A program made the translations under genes and the position numbers. Positions 12,901 to 23,906 of a DNA stretch of 64,000 bases are shown one piece after another (the stretch's first letter is position 1; each line of letters opens with the position of its first letter). The stretch is from Breviolum minutum Mf 1.05b.01 (taxonomy: Eukaryota; Sar; Dinophyceae; Suessiales; Symbiodiniaceae): contig DF239824.1 in NCBI GenBank assembly GCA_000507305.1, positions 16,001 to 80,000 on the forward strand, written 5' to 3'. The notes under the pieces were generated by a model, which was given only the letters and a program-made list of their open reading frames with translations, did not search any database and was not told where the DNA came from.

Positions 12901-15900
12901 AAACGACTGCCTGAAAAATCAGTTCGGATGTTGTGGTGATGGAAAAACAAGGAGAAGCATCCTCATTTATTCATATCTAGTAAATCTATTTAAAGCTATA
13001 TAAATCATGGTGAATTGAAAGGTGAATAGTTACCCCCATGAGTGGCAAGTGGGGAGAAAAGTTTTATTTTGGTAATATAATGAATTATGTCCATTTTAAA
13101 GTATGATTCTGATTCCACGGAAATTTTCTAAGTCTTACATAGGGGTAACTAACGGTGAGCACCAGGAAGATATAGGAAGATCATATATTTTTGCCTTCGG
13201 GGATCTCTACCTTCACCATCACTTGGCATGGCAAGGCAAACTGGGGGGAGGGGGAGTTAGGGCAAGATCCCCAAGATGCAGCAGTTCAGATAGGTGATCC
13301 CCCGAAAAGCCTTATAGTGACAACAAACTATGGTCATATATGATTATGGGCTTTATTATTGTACAAGTGGTGTGTAAGATTATATTAGAGGATACTTGCA
13401 ACTCCAAGTCTCCAAGTTTTACCATGTTTATCCATTTTTTTTCCAAATCCACCTCCAAAAAAAGCCTCCAAAATAGCACTGCATGATGAAGCACTTGGCA
13501 GTTGATCCCCCAGTTGCACCGGAGGTCGAGCAAGTCGGCCGGAGTTGAGCCAGGGGGCCTCAAGACAACAACATTTGAAGGGCGAATCCTGTTGTTTTGT
13601 AAGTAATCATGTAGCGATCTAAGGAAGTTAAGGTGGAAAACTTCCAAAAATACCGAACTTTTGCTCACCCACACGACAATTTTCAGTAGCTGCTGAGAGT
13701 AGCTGCATAGCGGTTGGAGTTCTATTTGTTGCCATGTTTTTTGGATGCTGCGCATATGAAGAATCTCCAAAACCCCTGCGCCACCTCAGATGAACATCGT
13801 GATGGCGGTCATTTGGCCTTTGCCGGTGCCATGCTCCTAGGAGGAGGAGGCCAGGTCTTTTGGGGCAGCATGGAGCGAAACGTGAAATTTTAATGAAATA
13901 TAGGAAATGATGGACCTGAGCACCAAGGATGTTGGTCAAATCATGATGATATGATATGATTCCCATTTTGAGGGTTCTTTGCTCACATTCATGTAGAAAA
14001 TCCACCTGAATTCTGTTGATGAAAGAATTCCTGGACCAGTTGGGGATTCAACAAAACACCATGAAAATTTACTGGAAAGAAACGGACAGGATAAACGGAT
14101 AAACTATCCACCCTCAACCGCTGCAAACGAGATCTATAAAGGCGAAGGACACTACGTAGAAGGCGCCTCCAGTCGTCGAGTCGCAGACAGGCCATTCGGG
14201 CCAAAGGGGATGGGTTTTGTACTCAAACGGCTGGCTATTGTGGAAATATTGTACACAATGCATACGTGCATGTATATACATTTGTGTCAGTTTCTTCCTG
14301 TGAATTTATACTGTAAGCACGTGCAACTCAAAGTACAAGCCATCAATATTTGAAAGAAACATAAGACGACACGTGTGCCTTTATTGATATACATAGCCAA
14401 TCTTTTCATCTCCTGACCCTCGTAAGACGTGCTGGACCTTCTTAGGCAACTATCAATAGTATTATTTTGGCATATTTTGGCCGTCATGACATCATGGTTG
14501 ATCCGACATCTCTGCATTTATTGCTCCCCAACATATCCCCTCCCAAAGGTAGTTTGAAGATGATTTTCCTCCCAAGGTGGGATATATAAGTTCCCTACAG
14601 GCTACTCGAATTCCAATAGATTCCCCCAAAAAATTCTTCAAGTCATGGAGAGTCCAAATTCGATTCCCGCCGCTGCAGTCGTGAATTCATGCGAACCTTG
14701 AACTCCGCTTTTACGGCAACGGAGGACTGTGGAATTGTTGTGGAAGGAAAGAGGTGAGCGTAGAGATTCAGACACAAATTTGTCTTAGAAAGACATGTCA
14801 AAGCAAGTAATCACTACATCACCCTTGGCGCTTTGATTTGCATTTAGCAGTACAAAAACAAGACGTCGTGATACAGAATAGTCGTAGATATAGTCTGTGA
14901 AATTGATCAAATGGTGAGGCAATGTCTAGGGCAGGGGTCCTCTGTGCAGGGAAAAGTGTTTTACGTACGTTTCTTGCAAAGGGTTTCTCACACTTACATT
15001 TTGAGATTTTTAAGTCACTCCAAACTGCAAACATCTAGGAACATGCACACTGATCACTGCGCAGCGGTCAAAATAGCTTTTGATTCTCATGCTTTTACTG
15101 ATTAGCCATCGTCCATTCCATGTTCACGCCTATCCCGCTTATGTCCGATTCTGTCCCTCACATACACTACCCTAAACCCAGAACTATAAATTTGTACATG
15201 TTTACTTTGAATATTTCCTTCAACGGTGATCCACCCATGATACAAAATGATACAAAAGATGGAAGTGAATAAATCTGCTTTTTCTGGATCTAGGACCAAT
15301 CCATTTAAAAAGATATGCCAACATCGCTGAAACTCTCAAGGGGACCCACCAAAACCCGACCTTGAGATTTTTTCCAGGGACCCTACAGTGCTCCAACTCC
15401 CCGTACACCTGCCTCCAACGTGAGCAGTGCTCGGGGTGAAGCACACGTGACCAGACCGCAAGCAAAGGAAGATTGGATTATGGCTAAATTATGACATGAC
15501 ATCAGGTTATACAGTTACTGTATACCATGTTATATGTGGAATTCCTCATTAATTCAGAGATTTGCAGATTAGTAGATGATTTGCCCAGAATCATTGTTGG
15601 TCTATTATAATGCTCATGAAGTTGTCATTTCAATTCGAGTTTGGAGATAGATTGGAGGTATACTCGATCCGGGGCCACGGATTGGGTCATGACCATGACA
15701 TCATTTGAAGATAACGGGCCGAAATTCTTAGAAACTCCACCTCTAAAATGTCTTCTAAGGCGTTCATATCAAATAGATCTTATTAGATCTGACTACTGTA
15801 GTTCAGTGAATTGTATTGTTTTGTATTGTCTGTATTTTGTATAGTTAGGATTTGGTAAAACCAGACATTTGGACAAATCTCAGGTTGTGGTGGTGCTGCA

Positions 15901-18900
15901 CCTTACGAGGCTCTCTTCATTCTGAAGTTGTTTTTGTTCCCCAAAGGGTTTTCTGAAAGGGTTTTTTTGGATGTTTTTTTGGATGACCATCTGATTTTCA
16001 AGAAAAAATCTGAGGTTGATGAATGAGCTACTGCGACAAGTTTTGTTGCAATTTTCTCCTTGCTGATGACCCATTTGTGGTTTGTACGGGTTGTACACCT
16101 GTTCTGGTGGTTTCAAGATCTTGTTTGTCAGAATACAATTGACGGAAAGATGTAAAATACACAGACGTGGTAGCCACATGATCTGAAGTTTTGGTTCCCC
16201 AGCAACATGTAAACAGTTTCACCCTGGGATTTTCGTGAAAATGTATCCGTGGCCAGCTTTTCATCCCAGCGGTCACGGAGAAGGTTGATGGATCAAGAAT
16301 GATCAAGAGATGACTTGATGACGTGTGGCTCATGAATTAGTTGCCCAGGGTCTCCATCATATTCTGTCCACAAGATTCCTGGAGAAGTAAATGCTTTTAA
16401 GTTTAGGTGACCGGAATCTAAGCAATCAATAGTAATTACATATAGAAAAAAACATGAAAAGAGAAGTAATATGCACTGAATGGATTAGAGAGCGCAGCCA
16501 TGCAATATTACCAAGAAAATCTTATCCTTACTTGGAAAATCTAAATGATATAAAATACGGTACTTGGTAAGGATTAATCAATGGAGTTTCCTGGTTCCCT
16601 TAATAGGTGGTAGGTAGCATATAATCACCCAATTGGCAATATATAAGTGGTATATACTACCAATCGGGTGATGATATATCACCTACAACCTATTAAGGGA
16701 ACCAGGAAACAGCTATTGAATCAAGAAGCAGCAGGATCTTTTCATCTCAATCGTGAGGACGAATCGAGCCAGCGGCGTGGCGGTGCGCAGCAAGCTGGTG
16801 TAAGGGGCCGAGTGAAAAGTCCTGCCGAAATGTTTGTTTTACAGAAGTGATAAAAACAAATAAAGATCTTGAGAATTATCGTATGTTTGTTGTTTCATCT
16901 CTGTGTATATATATATATCTATATTCATGTACATCGATATCTATATCTACATCTATATCTATTTATACGTACACACGTGAGTTGTGAGGAACGGTTGCCA
17001 TGCATATTCCTTGTCATGAGTTCCCGAATGTATTGACGGGTCACAACAAGTCCAACATATCTGTCATGTCAACGACAAACAAACAGACCTGGAGCTTGCA
17101 AGTCACATCGTGAGGGAATACATGCAGTGCAACCTCATTCTCACTTGGCAAAAGCCACTGATTTCTAAAATATTGAATGGGAAATTCAAAGAGCTGTGCC
17201 AAAGAAACATGTTCTGGGAGTACCAAGATGTTCTTCCTTTTTATTCGGTCTCAATTTGTAATATCGTAACATGGTTTGTATGAAAATACATGTTCATGCG
17301 TGTTTATATTTTATATGATGTATATTTACAATATATCTATAGATTATAGATATGTGATGATATTAACACATACATACACTTGTCACTAGTGTCTCCACTG
17401 GTGTCTACTTGGCTTTCTTCGCCCGCATCACTCAGGTTGGCGGATCTAGCGCCAATGTGCAGCCCAGTGGTAGGGGGCCTTTGGTCCTGTAGATCGGGTC
17501 TCACGGACATCCGGTTCGGTGGATTTCCAAGCATAGCAAATGGCATGTGCAAAGACAAAATGGGATCCACGTTTTTTTCCTATATAAAGATATCATGTTG
17601 TATGTTTGGGGTAGTTGTTTGCAATATATTTTACATATGCCCAGGAAGTCCAAAGACCAAACTTTGCCCCTTGGTAGTATAAGGAATCCTGAATCCATGG
17701 TTCATCCTAAACACCATTCTTTGTTTGGTCGACTGAACTTCCAGGGTATGTTTTTGGCTTCTTGGAATATGAAAAATGTTGGATTCATGTCAAGGTGGGT
17801 GGCACCATTGGATCCAATAGCAAGGAGGCAGTGGGGGGAATCAGGGTTGCTGTGGATGAGTCGATGAATCACACCTGAAGTAATGAAAATTCAAAAACCA
17901 GCAATAACCTAAAGTAACTACAGGTGCAGAACTTCGGGTGTGTTTCATGAAAAACCATGTTGTTTTTGCTTTCTACCTTGTTATTGCATCATCGTAAACC
18001 TGAACACAAACAAAAATGAATGCATTTTGATCCTGAGATTCTTTAACGAATAGAGTTTCAAATGTGAAGCCCAAGGAGCGAACCCGCAGAAAGTTGGCAA
18101 AGGGAAACATGAGAACCCTGAAGTCAATTTGTGGATTTTACCATAATACTGGCACTTCTTATCATCTTCTACTGTATCCTAGTTAGTGTAGCTGAATTCC
18201 CATGTAACCGATACAAATTCAGATAAGTTCATGAAATCCTTAGATGTGACTTCTTTGTCTGCAGCTTGAAGGTGGCAGCAGCCTATCATGCCATTGAGGC
18301 GGCAGTGATGTTGATGTGTTGGATGTAGGATTTGTAAGAATCCAATGGCATACTGACCTCCGGACCCTCCAAAAATGGTTCTTGGAACTAGGATGACAAT
18401 GTTGAAAAATTGATGTTTGGTTGTAACTGGCGTTCTACAGAAGATATTCGCAGTGTGAGTACTGCACCTCGCTATAGGAGTGAATGCACATTTTGATATG
18501 GGTATTTTTAAGCGATATGGCGATAAGTAAGGATTACAAAGGTTTTTTGCATGGTGTTGAGCATGTTTCGCAACTGAAAAGGCCTCCTCAGACAAGGGAA
18601 TAGTTTTTTGTACTCTTTAGCCATGTTAAAGAGATCTACTACTGAGCTAGCTAGCTACCGAGCTACATACCTACCTGCCAACCTACCTGCCGACCTACTT
18701 ACCAACTTACCTACAAGCCCACATACCTGCATACTCCTGCATAATCCTACGCGTTCATCCATGATCATCGATGATCATACATTATCACACTGACATACAT
18801 TGTCATACATGATCATAGATATTGTTGTCATACAGTATCGGCATTGGCATGTGCAATTGAGTAGGGACACTCACATTTCAATATATCGTATCGTAGTATA

Positions 18901-21900
18901 GTTGCTTGTTACGTCCTCGCCTTCTTTTGCCTTCCAGCTATTCAGCACTGATGTTGAAAAGAAAAGTTTGGGATGTTCGGCTACAGAAACTAGGTCAGTC
19001 AATGAGCATAGAAAACAAACGCATAGAATAGCAATACAAAGCAACATGCACATGCCAACCTAATTTGATTTTGTGACAATGAATAACATTCGATGCATAT
19101 ACTAGAGAGGGAGGTTACACTACGTAGTACATTGCGCTTGCATTACGACATATCAGATATAAAGTATCTATGTATCACATTGGGTGTATCTCTGTCCGTC
19201 GACTCACAGTCAAATCATCGTTTGTTCGTTTTTCGCAGTTCCGTAGTCAATCTTGACAAAAATCCCTGGCATTGTGGGACAAGGATACACTCAACATATA
19301 TATATATATATAGTCTCAGTATATACATATTTTTGTACATATAAATATATACCTCCTTTGTGCTGTATGTGTGTATATATATATATTAATATACGCCCCA
19401 GAAATCTAACATAGATACCAAAAATGGCCATATTTTAAAGGATTCCACATTTTCCAAACCATCATTTGGGTATCCATGTTTGTTTTCGGGGGTGCACTGC
19501 ATAGATATTTGTCATGCAAAGCAGAGTTTAAACATCACACATCGTCAAATCTTTCTATGCCTGCAGGCGATTATCAAGGCTGGCAGGAGAGATGGCCAGG
19601 CCGCGAATTGCCATGGGTCATCCATGTCATCCTTGTGTGCAACGCATGCGCCGTTGATATCGATGGCCATCTCAATGATGTTGGGTCACGAAATCGGAGG
19701 AAAAAACCAGTTGATATGGGGAATATTGAATGATTGAGAGAAATGCATATACACATAGTCATCTGACCTAGTTCGAGGGATGTTGTCTTGTTGAGGACCA
19801 AACCTCTCCAACATTTTGACCGGGCACGATACCTGCAGGCCTCAGCGCAAGCCACAGCACGGCGGAAACATGTTTTGGGACAGCCCCTTGGCGAAATCCG
19901 ATGGAAGTCACCGTGGAATCCATTCAGCTGGATGGGTTTTGTGGAGTTTTAAAAAGAACTGCAGGATGAAACATGGATAAGATGATATGAAGTTGTGGTA
20001 TACATTTGATGATATATATATATATATAGCCATATTTGTCCAAAATGTATGTTGTCTTAATGGAATGATCCTATAGAAGCTCCTACCAAGGGAGGCAAAG
20101 ATTCGGATCATCCCGATCACTTCAGATGACCTCAATCTCAATGTAAAGTGAGCAAAGCGGTAGAGATGTATTGGAGAAATGTTTGGGGGATCTGAAATCT
20201 TCCCCCAAATGGCCCGGAAAGAATTGCCCCGGGAATGTGTGCCGAAAGGCTTCGAAAAATTTGAAGCGCCCAAGGATCTTGCGTGACTGCCTTTGTGGCA
20301 ACGCTCGCCCTGTATTCCTCATGACGCTCAATCCCTGCCCGGCCGAAAAGGTGCTCGATTTGAGAGTGGAGGGAATGCCATACAATCCAATGGTTGGGGG
20401 GTGGGTGACGTTCTAATGTGTTTTTATAGGACCTGGAAAATGATACTGTTGATGGCTGAAATCCTGATAGGTAGCTTCTCCCATTGTTTACAGGGTTTTA
20501 GCATTGCAAGTGGTGCAGGATTTTTTTCTTTTCATCAGTCGTGTTCAATGTGACTCAGAGGGCAGAGCTGGATCGATGTTTCTGGGTGAAAGGTTGGCAG
20601 GTTGGGTAAGTATCTTCCCAACACAGATGTATTCCAGGCAAAATGGGCGACAAAATGTGTAATCATCCTATTTTTGGATACAAGGGTTCTATGTATGTTC
20701 TTGGAAGTGAAGAGATGCACAACACCATGAGTAAGATGTCGCGCTGGTGTCTCCTGTAAAGTCAAAGGTAAGCCACACTGAAGTTGCTCCCTGCCCATCA
20801 GTGTCAGGTCCATACGACGCATGCCGTCACTTTTGCCACAGCTTTAGGCGGACGCTCTGCAAAGTAGAGCGTCTGCTGGTGCGCGATGGAACGACCCGCA
20901 AGTCCATGGTTTGGAGTTGAAAGGCAAACAAGACATCAAAATGACAAGGCCACAAAACTGGCAGAACATGAGAAGATTGGACCCAGGTTTGAAAGACTAA
21001 GGACCAGGGATGTTGTTGAAGTGTTGTTTGTCACCGAACCAACCACGTAGCAGGTTTTAGACAGCGTTAATTATTTGTGTGCGTGTTGTACGTGAAAATG
21101 TGAATGTTGCATAAGTATTCTATTTACAATTATGTATACGTATACGTAAAACATTTTGTGGGTTTGAACTCTTGATGCTGGAGGAAAAGAAGTTGGTCAT
21201 GTTGCCTGATGGAGACTTCCAATACTACAGATGGTTTCAAAAACTTGTTTCGCGACTTGTGAGTAAGCATTGAAATTTTCCAACATGCTGATGATTATCA
21301 TCACGTTTATCCCTAAAGTGTTATTACATGAATGCTAAGTTACACTTGTGGCTTATACATGTTGCCATCATTTTTGAGAGAATCAAAAAGGTTGGCATAC
21401 TGCTGAATCACAGGCAATTACTACCAACATGTTTGAACGTTCCGGGGATGATAGTTTCGAACCATTCGTGTGAATTGAATGAATTTATAATATAGAATGA
21501 CATAAATTGGTATCATGATGCCCTTGCGGGCATATTTCAAAAGGAGAATCAAGCACCCACACTTCATGAGGTAAAATCCTTCCTAATATCTTCCACTCCA
21601 TGGATTTGCGAACGTCGCGCCATTGCAGATGGGTGGTTTGGGTGAGAGAGAATCATAGAAGAACAATAGTTCTTCAATTTCCATCTTAAAGTGTTTGTAA
21701 TCCTAAAGTGTTGGAATTCCAAAGTCTTGGAGCAATCCTATATACAAGGTTTGAATCCTAAAGTGTAATCCTAAATCCTAAAGTGTTGGAATTCTAAAGT
21801 TATGGACAAAATCCGTGATGTTTGAACTCAAATCACCCTTTCAGAACTAAACGATCCACAAGGATTCTCGTGGAATGCCAACTGATGGTGCTCAGTTGGG

Positions 21901-23906
21901 GGGTTTCCCCGCAGTGCATCCAAGGCCTGTGCCTACCTTCAATATGCCTGTTGCCTGTTGTTACAAAAAAAGTTCCCAACCAAAATGTGTTCAAACATGT
22001 GCATGTTTATTATTTTCACATATTTACACTATGGTGAAAGGAAAAATGGCGATCGCAACTCCCAAGTTCGGTGGCGATTTGTTGTACGGGGCCATGAGAC
22101 ACCAAGACTAATGGGAGTTGCACCATCTACTCTACAGGTGGTATAACAGTTAAGCTATAGTACTTTGTGGCATCATTGAATTTGTAGCTCTCTAAAGATC
22201 TTCATCGGGTATTGCGACAGTTCGGATTGTGGTTTGTCATTCTTCTTCAGAAGAGGTTCTGGTGTATAGTAGCCACACAAGTTTCATTGGCAAGCAATAT
22301 ACTATCGGTGGCTAGTAAGTAGACTGCGGAGCAAAGAATGAGCTTGTATGTAGAGTGGGTGTTTGATAGTGTGTGGAAGAATGCCTGGTTTGCTTTTCCT
22401 TACAGGGAGACAGCAGTGAGGATAGAGATGTTCCATGGAACTTATGAAGAAATGAACAAATTGGACTTACAGCTTGATATTTGCTATTAGCAGACATATT
22501 CCACCAGAGGTTCTCCATTGGAAGGAACTGATGTGGTAAATTTTTCAATTTGGCGGTTGTTTGGTCTGTGTGCATTGCATTTTGCGAACTTGCTTGAGTT
22601 GCAACCCACATCATTGCAATCTCAAGTTTCGGAGCATGCAAAATGGATGGGTGCCTTTGGAACGAAGAAAATGAGTGAAGCTTCGGTTTCTAATGAAGGT
22701 TTTGGAATGACAGGTTTCTGTTGAAAGAGCTCTGCGGGATTCATGTAGACCAAAGCATCCATCCAACCATGCAACGCGAGTGTCAAAGATACATTTCTGT
22801 TGAATGACAGCCACGATTAGATTTGATTCCGTGCGGCAAGTGCTGCGATAAGCAAACTTGCTTGCATGGCAGACCCACGAATGTGTGCAGAGCCATCTTT
22901 CCAAAAAGTGGATGCGACTCCCCTCATCAGACTGTAGTGGCCAAGATCTTGTTTGCAGTTAACCTTTCACCTTATGGGTTTTTTTCACCTTCCGGGGGTC
23001 TTATCAAATTTGAGCAAACCAACTGTGATTAGCTCTTGAACTGTGGAAACTAGAAGAAATGGTATCGCAGGCATCTAAGAAGATATGTTCCAGCAGATTG
23101 GACTCGCATCTCAGTACTATTGGTATAGAAGTTTGTCCATCTTTATCCTCATTCCCGACATTCATATATATGTATATATTCATTGGGTCCTTGGATCCAA
23201 GTGAATCAGATAGCAACTGTAAACAGTAGACACCAAAAACATCCAGAAAAACCCTGACTCGGACACATCTGATGTATAGATCATAGGAATAAGAAAGCTC
23301 ATGCGATGATGAGCTCCCAAGGTAAAACCACCTAAGTTAATCTTCCAGTCGCCATCCCACTGTCGCACGGCCCTAAAGTCTTGGCCCAAACGGAGAAAAC
23401 GAATCGGGAGCCGGGGCGGCCCAAGGGCCTCGCCAAAGAATACAAAAAGACAGCTTGCTATGACGGTTACCCATTCAACAACAAAGCATGTGGAATTAAA
23501 GCTAGGATTCACACCCATGGCATCCTACCGATTCTATCAAATGGTTTTCACACAGCATGGCACATCTTCTTGGCCCAGAACAAGAATCGAAGGACAACTC
23601 CACGATTTGTTGGTGGGGGCTCTTTTCACAGATCTAAACCTACCCCAAATCCAGTCACACATTTTCATAGCATTTCCTCCCACTAAACCTAGGTGTAAAA
23701 CCTGCATGTTTCATGGCATTTCCTCCCACTAAAACTACATGTTTCACTGGGACATCAACGGATCCTTTGGGTTTCCCATCTTTTTTGATCGGAGCGGACG
23801 GGAGACCTCCACCGCGCCGCTACCCACGATGACGGAGACCCTGGAAGCCTCTGGGGCTGCGCTGACGTCAGACGAAAGCGAAGTGGAGGAGGCCCCTACG
23901 ACTTAG
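868..23906 (+). CDS. Kinesin-like protein, C-terminal-motor (kinesin-14-like), spliced gene
   Basis: Microtubule motor ATPase, assembled from scattered short exons. Helical or coiled-coil exons are at 868-956, 2762-2801, 3720-3818, 5354-~5440 and 6922-6957. The motor begins at 7607 with GGVRVICRIRPF, the usual start of kinesin-14 motors, and continues at 9915-9978 (FRFNGRVLGPRSTQDDVF), 10809-10850 (VQGLVQSAVDGYNV), 11891-~11945 (VRVVNEIFAIQEHG), 12831-12882, 14679-14753, 16735-16799, 17436-~17450 (LADLA, the switch-II motif) and 20275-20350 (ILRDCLCGNARPVF). A short acidic tail may end at 23906. The order coiled coil, then motor, then short tail is what is known of kinesin-14. I could not find the exon with the P-loop (GQTGSGKT) expected between 10850 and 11891, nor the NxxSSRSH motif. 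The 5' start and the link to 868-956 and 23795-23906 are inferred from strand and order only. Confidence 0.72.
2153..2246. mobile_element. Inverted-repeat element, family D (degenerate)
   Basis: TGGTGGTTTCAAATATTTCT ... GGGTTGAAACCACCCCCTAG, with the interior GTTCATCCCTACCTGGG shared with the 24.3 kb copy. Confidence 0.65.
2587..2660. repeat. TA/CATA microsatellite
   Basis: Alternating ATATAC/ATACATAT runs. Similar TA- or GTATA-rich tracts lie at 8668-8692, 16905-16970, 17300-17360, 19293-19390, 20009-20032, 24547-24625, 26308-26345, 41084-41110, 44925-44975 and 63757-63790. Confidence 0.9.
2762..2801 (+). CDS. Kinesin coiled-coil exon (candidate)
   Basis: Forty bases between ATTCCTCCAG and a strong GTGAGT donor encode ELLAAAESKAQLG, alanine- and leucine-rich with helical character. 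The start ELL matches the next coiled-coil exon at 5354. Micro-exons of this size are normal elsewhere in this gene. Confidence 0.45.
3532..3652. mobile_element. Inverted-repeat element, family A (degenerate copy)
   Basis: Left end TTTACCCTCCCTAAAACTAA and right end TTAGTTTCAGGGAAGGTAAA are near-complementary over 20 bp, with about 80 bp of interior. Structure of a non-autonomous hairpin element (MITE-like). In the kinesin gene, 67 bp before an exon. Confidence 0.75.
3720..3818 (+). CDS. Kinesin coiled-coil exon (candidate)
   Basis: Exactly 33 codons between ATGGTTCAG and ATG|GTCAAA. The translation begins IQRQALEDVRRAGAERNAQA and is continuously helical and charged. A second frame is also open and helical, so the frame is likely rather than certain. 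An inverted-repeat element ends only 67 bp upstream (3652). Confidence 0.5.
5354..5440 (+). CDS. Kinesin coiled-coil exon
   Basis: Begins after CACCACAG and reads ELLQALQQLTDEMAKAEIRQ, a good heptad-like coiled coil. The 3' boundary is unclear: GC-type donors are possible after MAK (GCGGAA) or after HPNME (GCAAAC). Confidence 0.55.
5768..5872. mobile_element. Inverted-repeat element, family E-like
   Basis: GGGTTTCCTAAAATGGCGGG ... CCATTTAAGGAAACAGCC. Its right half is repeated at 6214-6266 as part of the larger tandem duplication. Confidence 0.6.
5818..6608. repeat. Near-identical ~393 bp direct tandem duplication joined by an N
   Basis: Copy 1 about 5820-6211, copy 2 6214-6608; the single ambiguous base is at 6213. 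The copies differ mainly by homopolymer length (GGGGGTTACC/GGGGGTACC, GTTTTCG/GTTTTTCG, AAGTTTTGC/AAGTTTTTGC). Each includes the same TA/GT microsatellite. Likely an unmerged contig overlap. Confidence 0.9.
6922..6957 (+). CDS. Kinesin neck-region coiled-coil exon
   Basis: A 36 bp exon (12 codons, DVEQTRRELHDK) between CACCTCTGCAG and AAG|GTTCAG. In kinesin-14 proteins a coiled-coil neck leads directly into the motor, and the motor-start exon lies 650 bp downstream. Confidence 0.6.
7607..7700 (+). CDS. Kinesin motor exon 1 (beta-1, RxRP motif)
   Basis: After the acceptor GTCAGGCAG the frame encodes RGGVRVICRIRPFVEDDARD. The pattern VRVxCRxRP opens essentially all kinesin motor domains and its RxRP residues contact the nucleotide. 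The 3' end is approximate, because no clear donor is present before about 7700. Confidence 0.8.
9915..9978 (+). CDS. Kinesin motor exon with F-F-RV-GP-sTQ-dVF motif
   Basis: Begins after GCATCCAG. Encodes FRFNGRVLGPRSTQDDVFSE, matching the kinesin pattern FxFDRVFxxxxTQxxVF. Joining to the next exon gives DDVFSE-VQGLVQSAVDGYN without a frame change only if the intron starts with GC (GAG|GCCCCA), a non-canonical donor used in dinoflagellates. Confidence 0.85.
10131..10495. repeat. Low-complexity C-rich repeat region
   Basis: Degenerate units such as TTCGTGTACAAATTCTCCTG (three approximate copies) and many ATGCCCC/ATGTCCC units. An open frame through it is a by-product of the repetition. Confidence 0.7.
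10809..10850 (+). CDS. Kinesin motor exon before the P-loop
   Basis: Follows ATTGGCAG and encodes VQGLVQSAVDGYNV, the alpha-helix that in kinesins immediately precedes CIFAYGQTGSGKT. The donor is probably AAT|GTCGGA or a few bases later. The P-loop exon should follow, but I do not see it. Confidence 0.82.
11678..11796. mobile_element. Inverted-repeat element, family F
   Basis: TACTGTTGATGGTTCAGAAA ... TTTTTCCATCAACAGTA, interior GGGATAAACTACCAACCTCAACTGG. Related copies: 42158-42279, 44575-44654 (truncated), 37490-37560 and 14034-14110 (partial). Confidence 0.78.
11891..11945 (+). CDS. Kinesin motor exon (GxxxRxxxEIF helix)
   Basis: Follows TTGAGGTCAG. Encodes GLAVRVVNEIFAIQEHG, equivalent to the kinesin helix GIxPRxxxxIF that follows the P-loop segment. 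The 3' boundary is uncertain (possible donor near GATC|GTTTTA). A hairpin element (11678-11796) sits about 95 bp upstream in the intron. Confidence 0.75.
12831..12882 (+). CDS. Kinesin motor exon (EIYNExxxDLL equivalent)
   Basis: Bounded by ACCCATGCAG and a good GTACGC donor. Encodes VEIQIVEVRGDRTLDLL, aligning with the kinesin strand-loop VxxxFxEIYNExxxDLL. The asparagine of EIYNE is replaced here (VEVRGD). Confidence 0.7.
14679..14753 (+). CDS. Candidate kinesin exon
   Basis: Bounded by CCGCCGCTGCAG and AG|GTGAGC, both strong. The only open frame includes EFMRTLNSAFTATEDCGI. Its position in the gene, between the EIYNE-type exon and the switch-II region, fits an internal motor segment, but I cannot align it to a named motif. 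Confidence 0.5.
16586..16710. mobile_element. Long hairpin element next to a kinesin exon
   Basis: GTTTCCTGGTTCCCTTAATAGGT... at 16586 and its reverse complement (...ACCTATTAAGGGAACCAGG, with one interruption) ending at 16710; inside, GGTGATATATCACC-like sub-palindromes. About 125 bp, able to fold along nearly its whole length, ending 24 bp before the exon at 16735. Confidence 0.85.
16735..16799 (+). CDS. Kinesin motor exon preceding switch II
   Basis: Starts after GAAGCAGCAG and ends at a strong GTAAGG donor. Encodes DLFISIVRTNRASGVAVRSK, equivalent to the kinesin strand after SSRSH that leads into KLxLVDLAGSE. The split codon GT+G regenerates valine with the exon at 17436, giving SKL-V-LADLA. 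A 125 bp hairpin element ends 24 bp before this exon. Confidence 0.8.
17436..17450 (+). CDS. Kinesin switch-II micro-exon (LADLA)
   Basis: A pyrimidine-rich tract and ATCACTCAG precede G-TTG-GCG-GAT-CTA-GC. Joined in phase to the 16735-16799 exon this reads SKLVLADLA, the kinesin switch-II region (LVDLAGSE). The donor would have to be GC (GCCAAT) very close by, because the downstream reading no longer resembles kinesin. Confidence 0.55.
18640..18840. repeat. Degenerate CTAC and ATCATAC-type short repeats
   Basis: CTACCTGC/CTACATAC units to about 18730, then CATACATTGTCATACATGATCA-like units with GATCAT palindromes. Confidence 0.7.
20275..20350 (+). CDS. Kinesin motor exon (LLxDSLGGNAKT equivalent)
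   Basis: Encodes ILRDCLCGNARPVFLMTLNP followed by CPAEK and a GTGCTC donor. It matches the kinesin helix LTxLLQDSLGGNAKTxMI near the C-terminal end of the motor. The preceding residues ASKNLKRPR in the same frame resemble the NSKLTR segment, so the exon may start further upstream than the acceptor at CCCAAG. Confidence 0.82.
20848..20880. other. GC-rich stem-loop
   Basis: GCGGACGCTCT-GCAAAGT-AGAGCGTCTGC: a perfect 8 bp stem (GACGCTCT/AGAGCGTC) extended by further near-pairs, with a 7-base loop. Could be a structured RNA element or a transposon end; no homologous copy seen in the window. Confidence 0.5.
21680..21802. repeat. Degenerate tandem repeat AATCCTAAAGTGTTGGAATTC
   Basis: The unit AATCCTAAAGTG(TTGGAATTC) occurs about four times, alternating with AAAGTCTTGGAG/AAAGTTATGGAC. 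Confidence 0.75.
23795..23906 (+). CDS. Candidate terminal exon, acidic tail (possible kinesin C-terminus)
   Basis: A GC-rich stretch with an open frame ending SDESEVEEAPTT and TAG at 23904-23906. The composition (Ser/Thr/Glu-rich, low complexity) is typical of a disordered C-terminal tail. Assignment to the kinesin rests only on position. A stretch at 23386-23450 may be another tail exon, but its frame is unresolved. Confidence 0.4.

Larger units (their letters stand above)
20351..23794. other. Mostly non-coding stretch between kinesin motor and tail exons
   Basis: No exon with both a motif and clear splice sites was found in about 3.4 kb. It contains a GC-rich stem-loop (20848-20880), a short degenerate tandem repeat (21680-21802) and several short chance ORFs. 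The neck-linker and post-motor exons of the kinesin should lie here but were not recognised. Confidence 0.4.
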
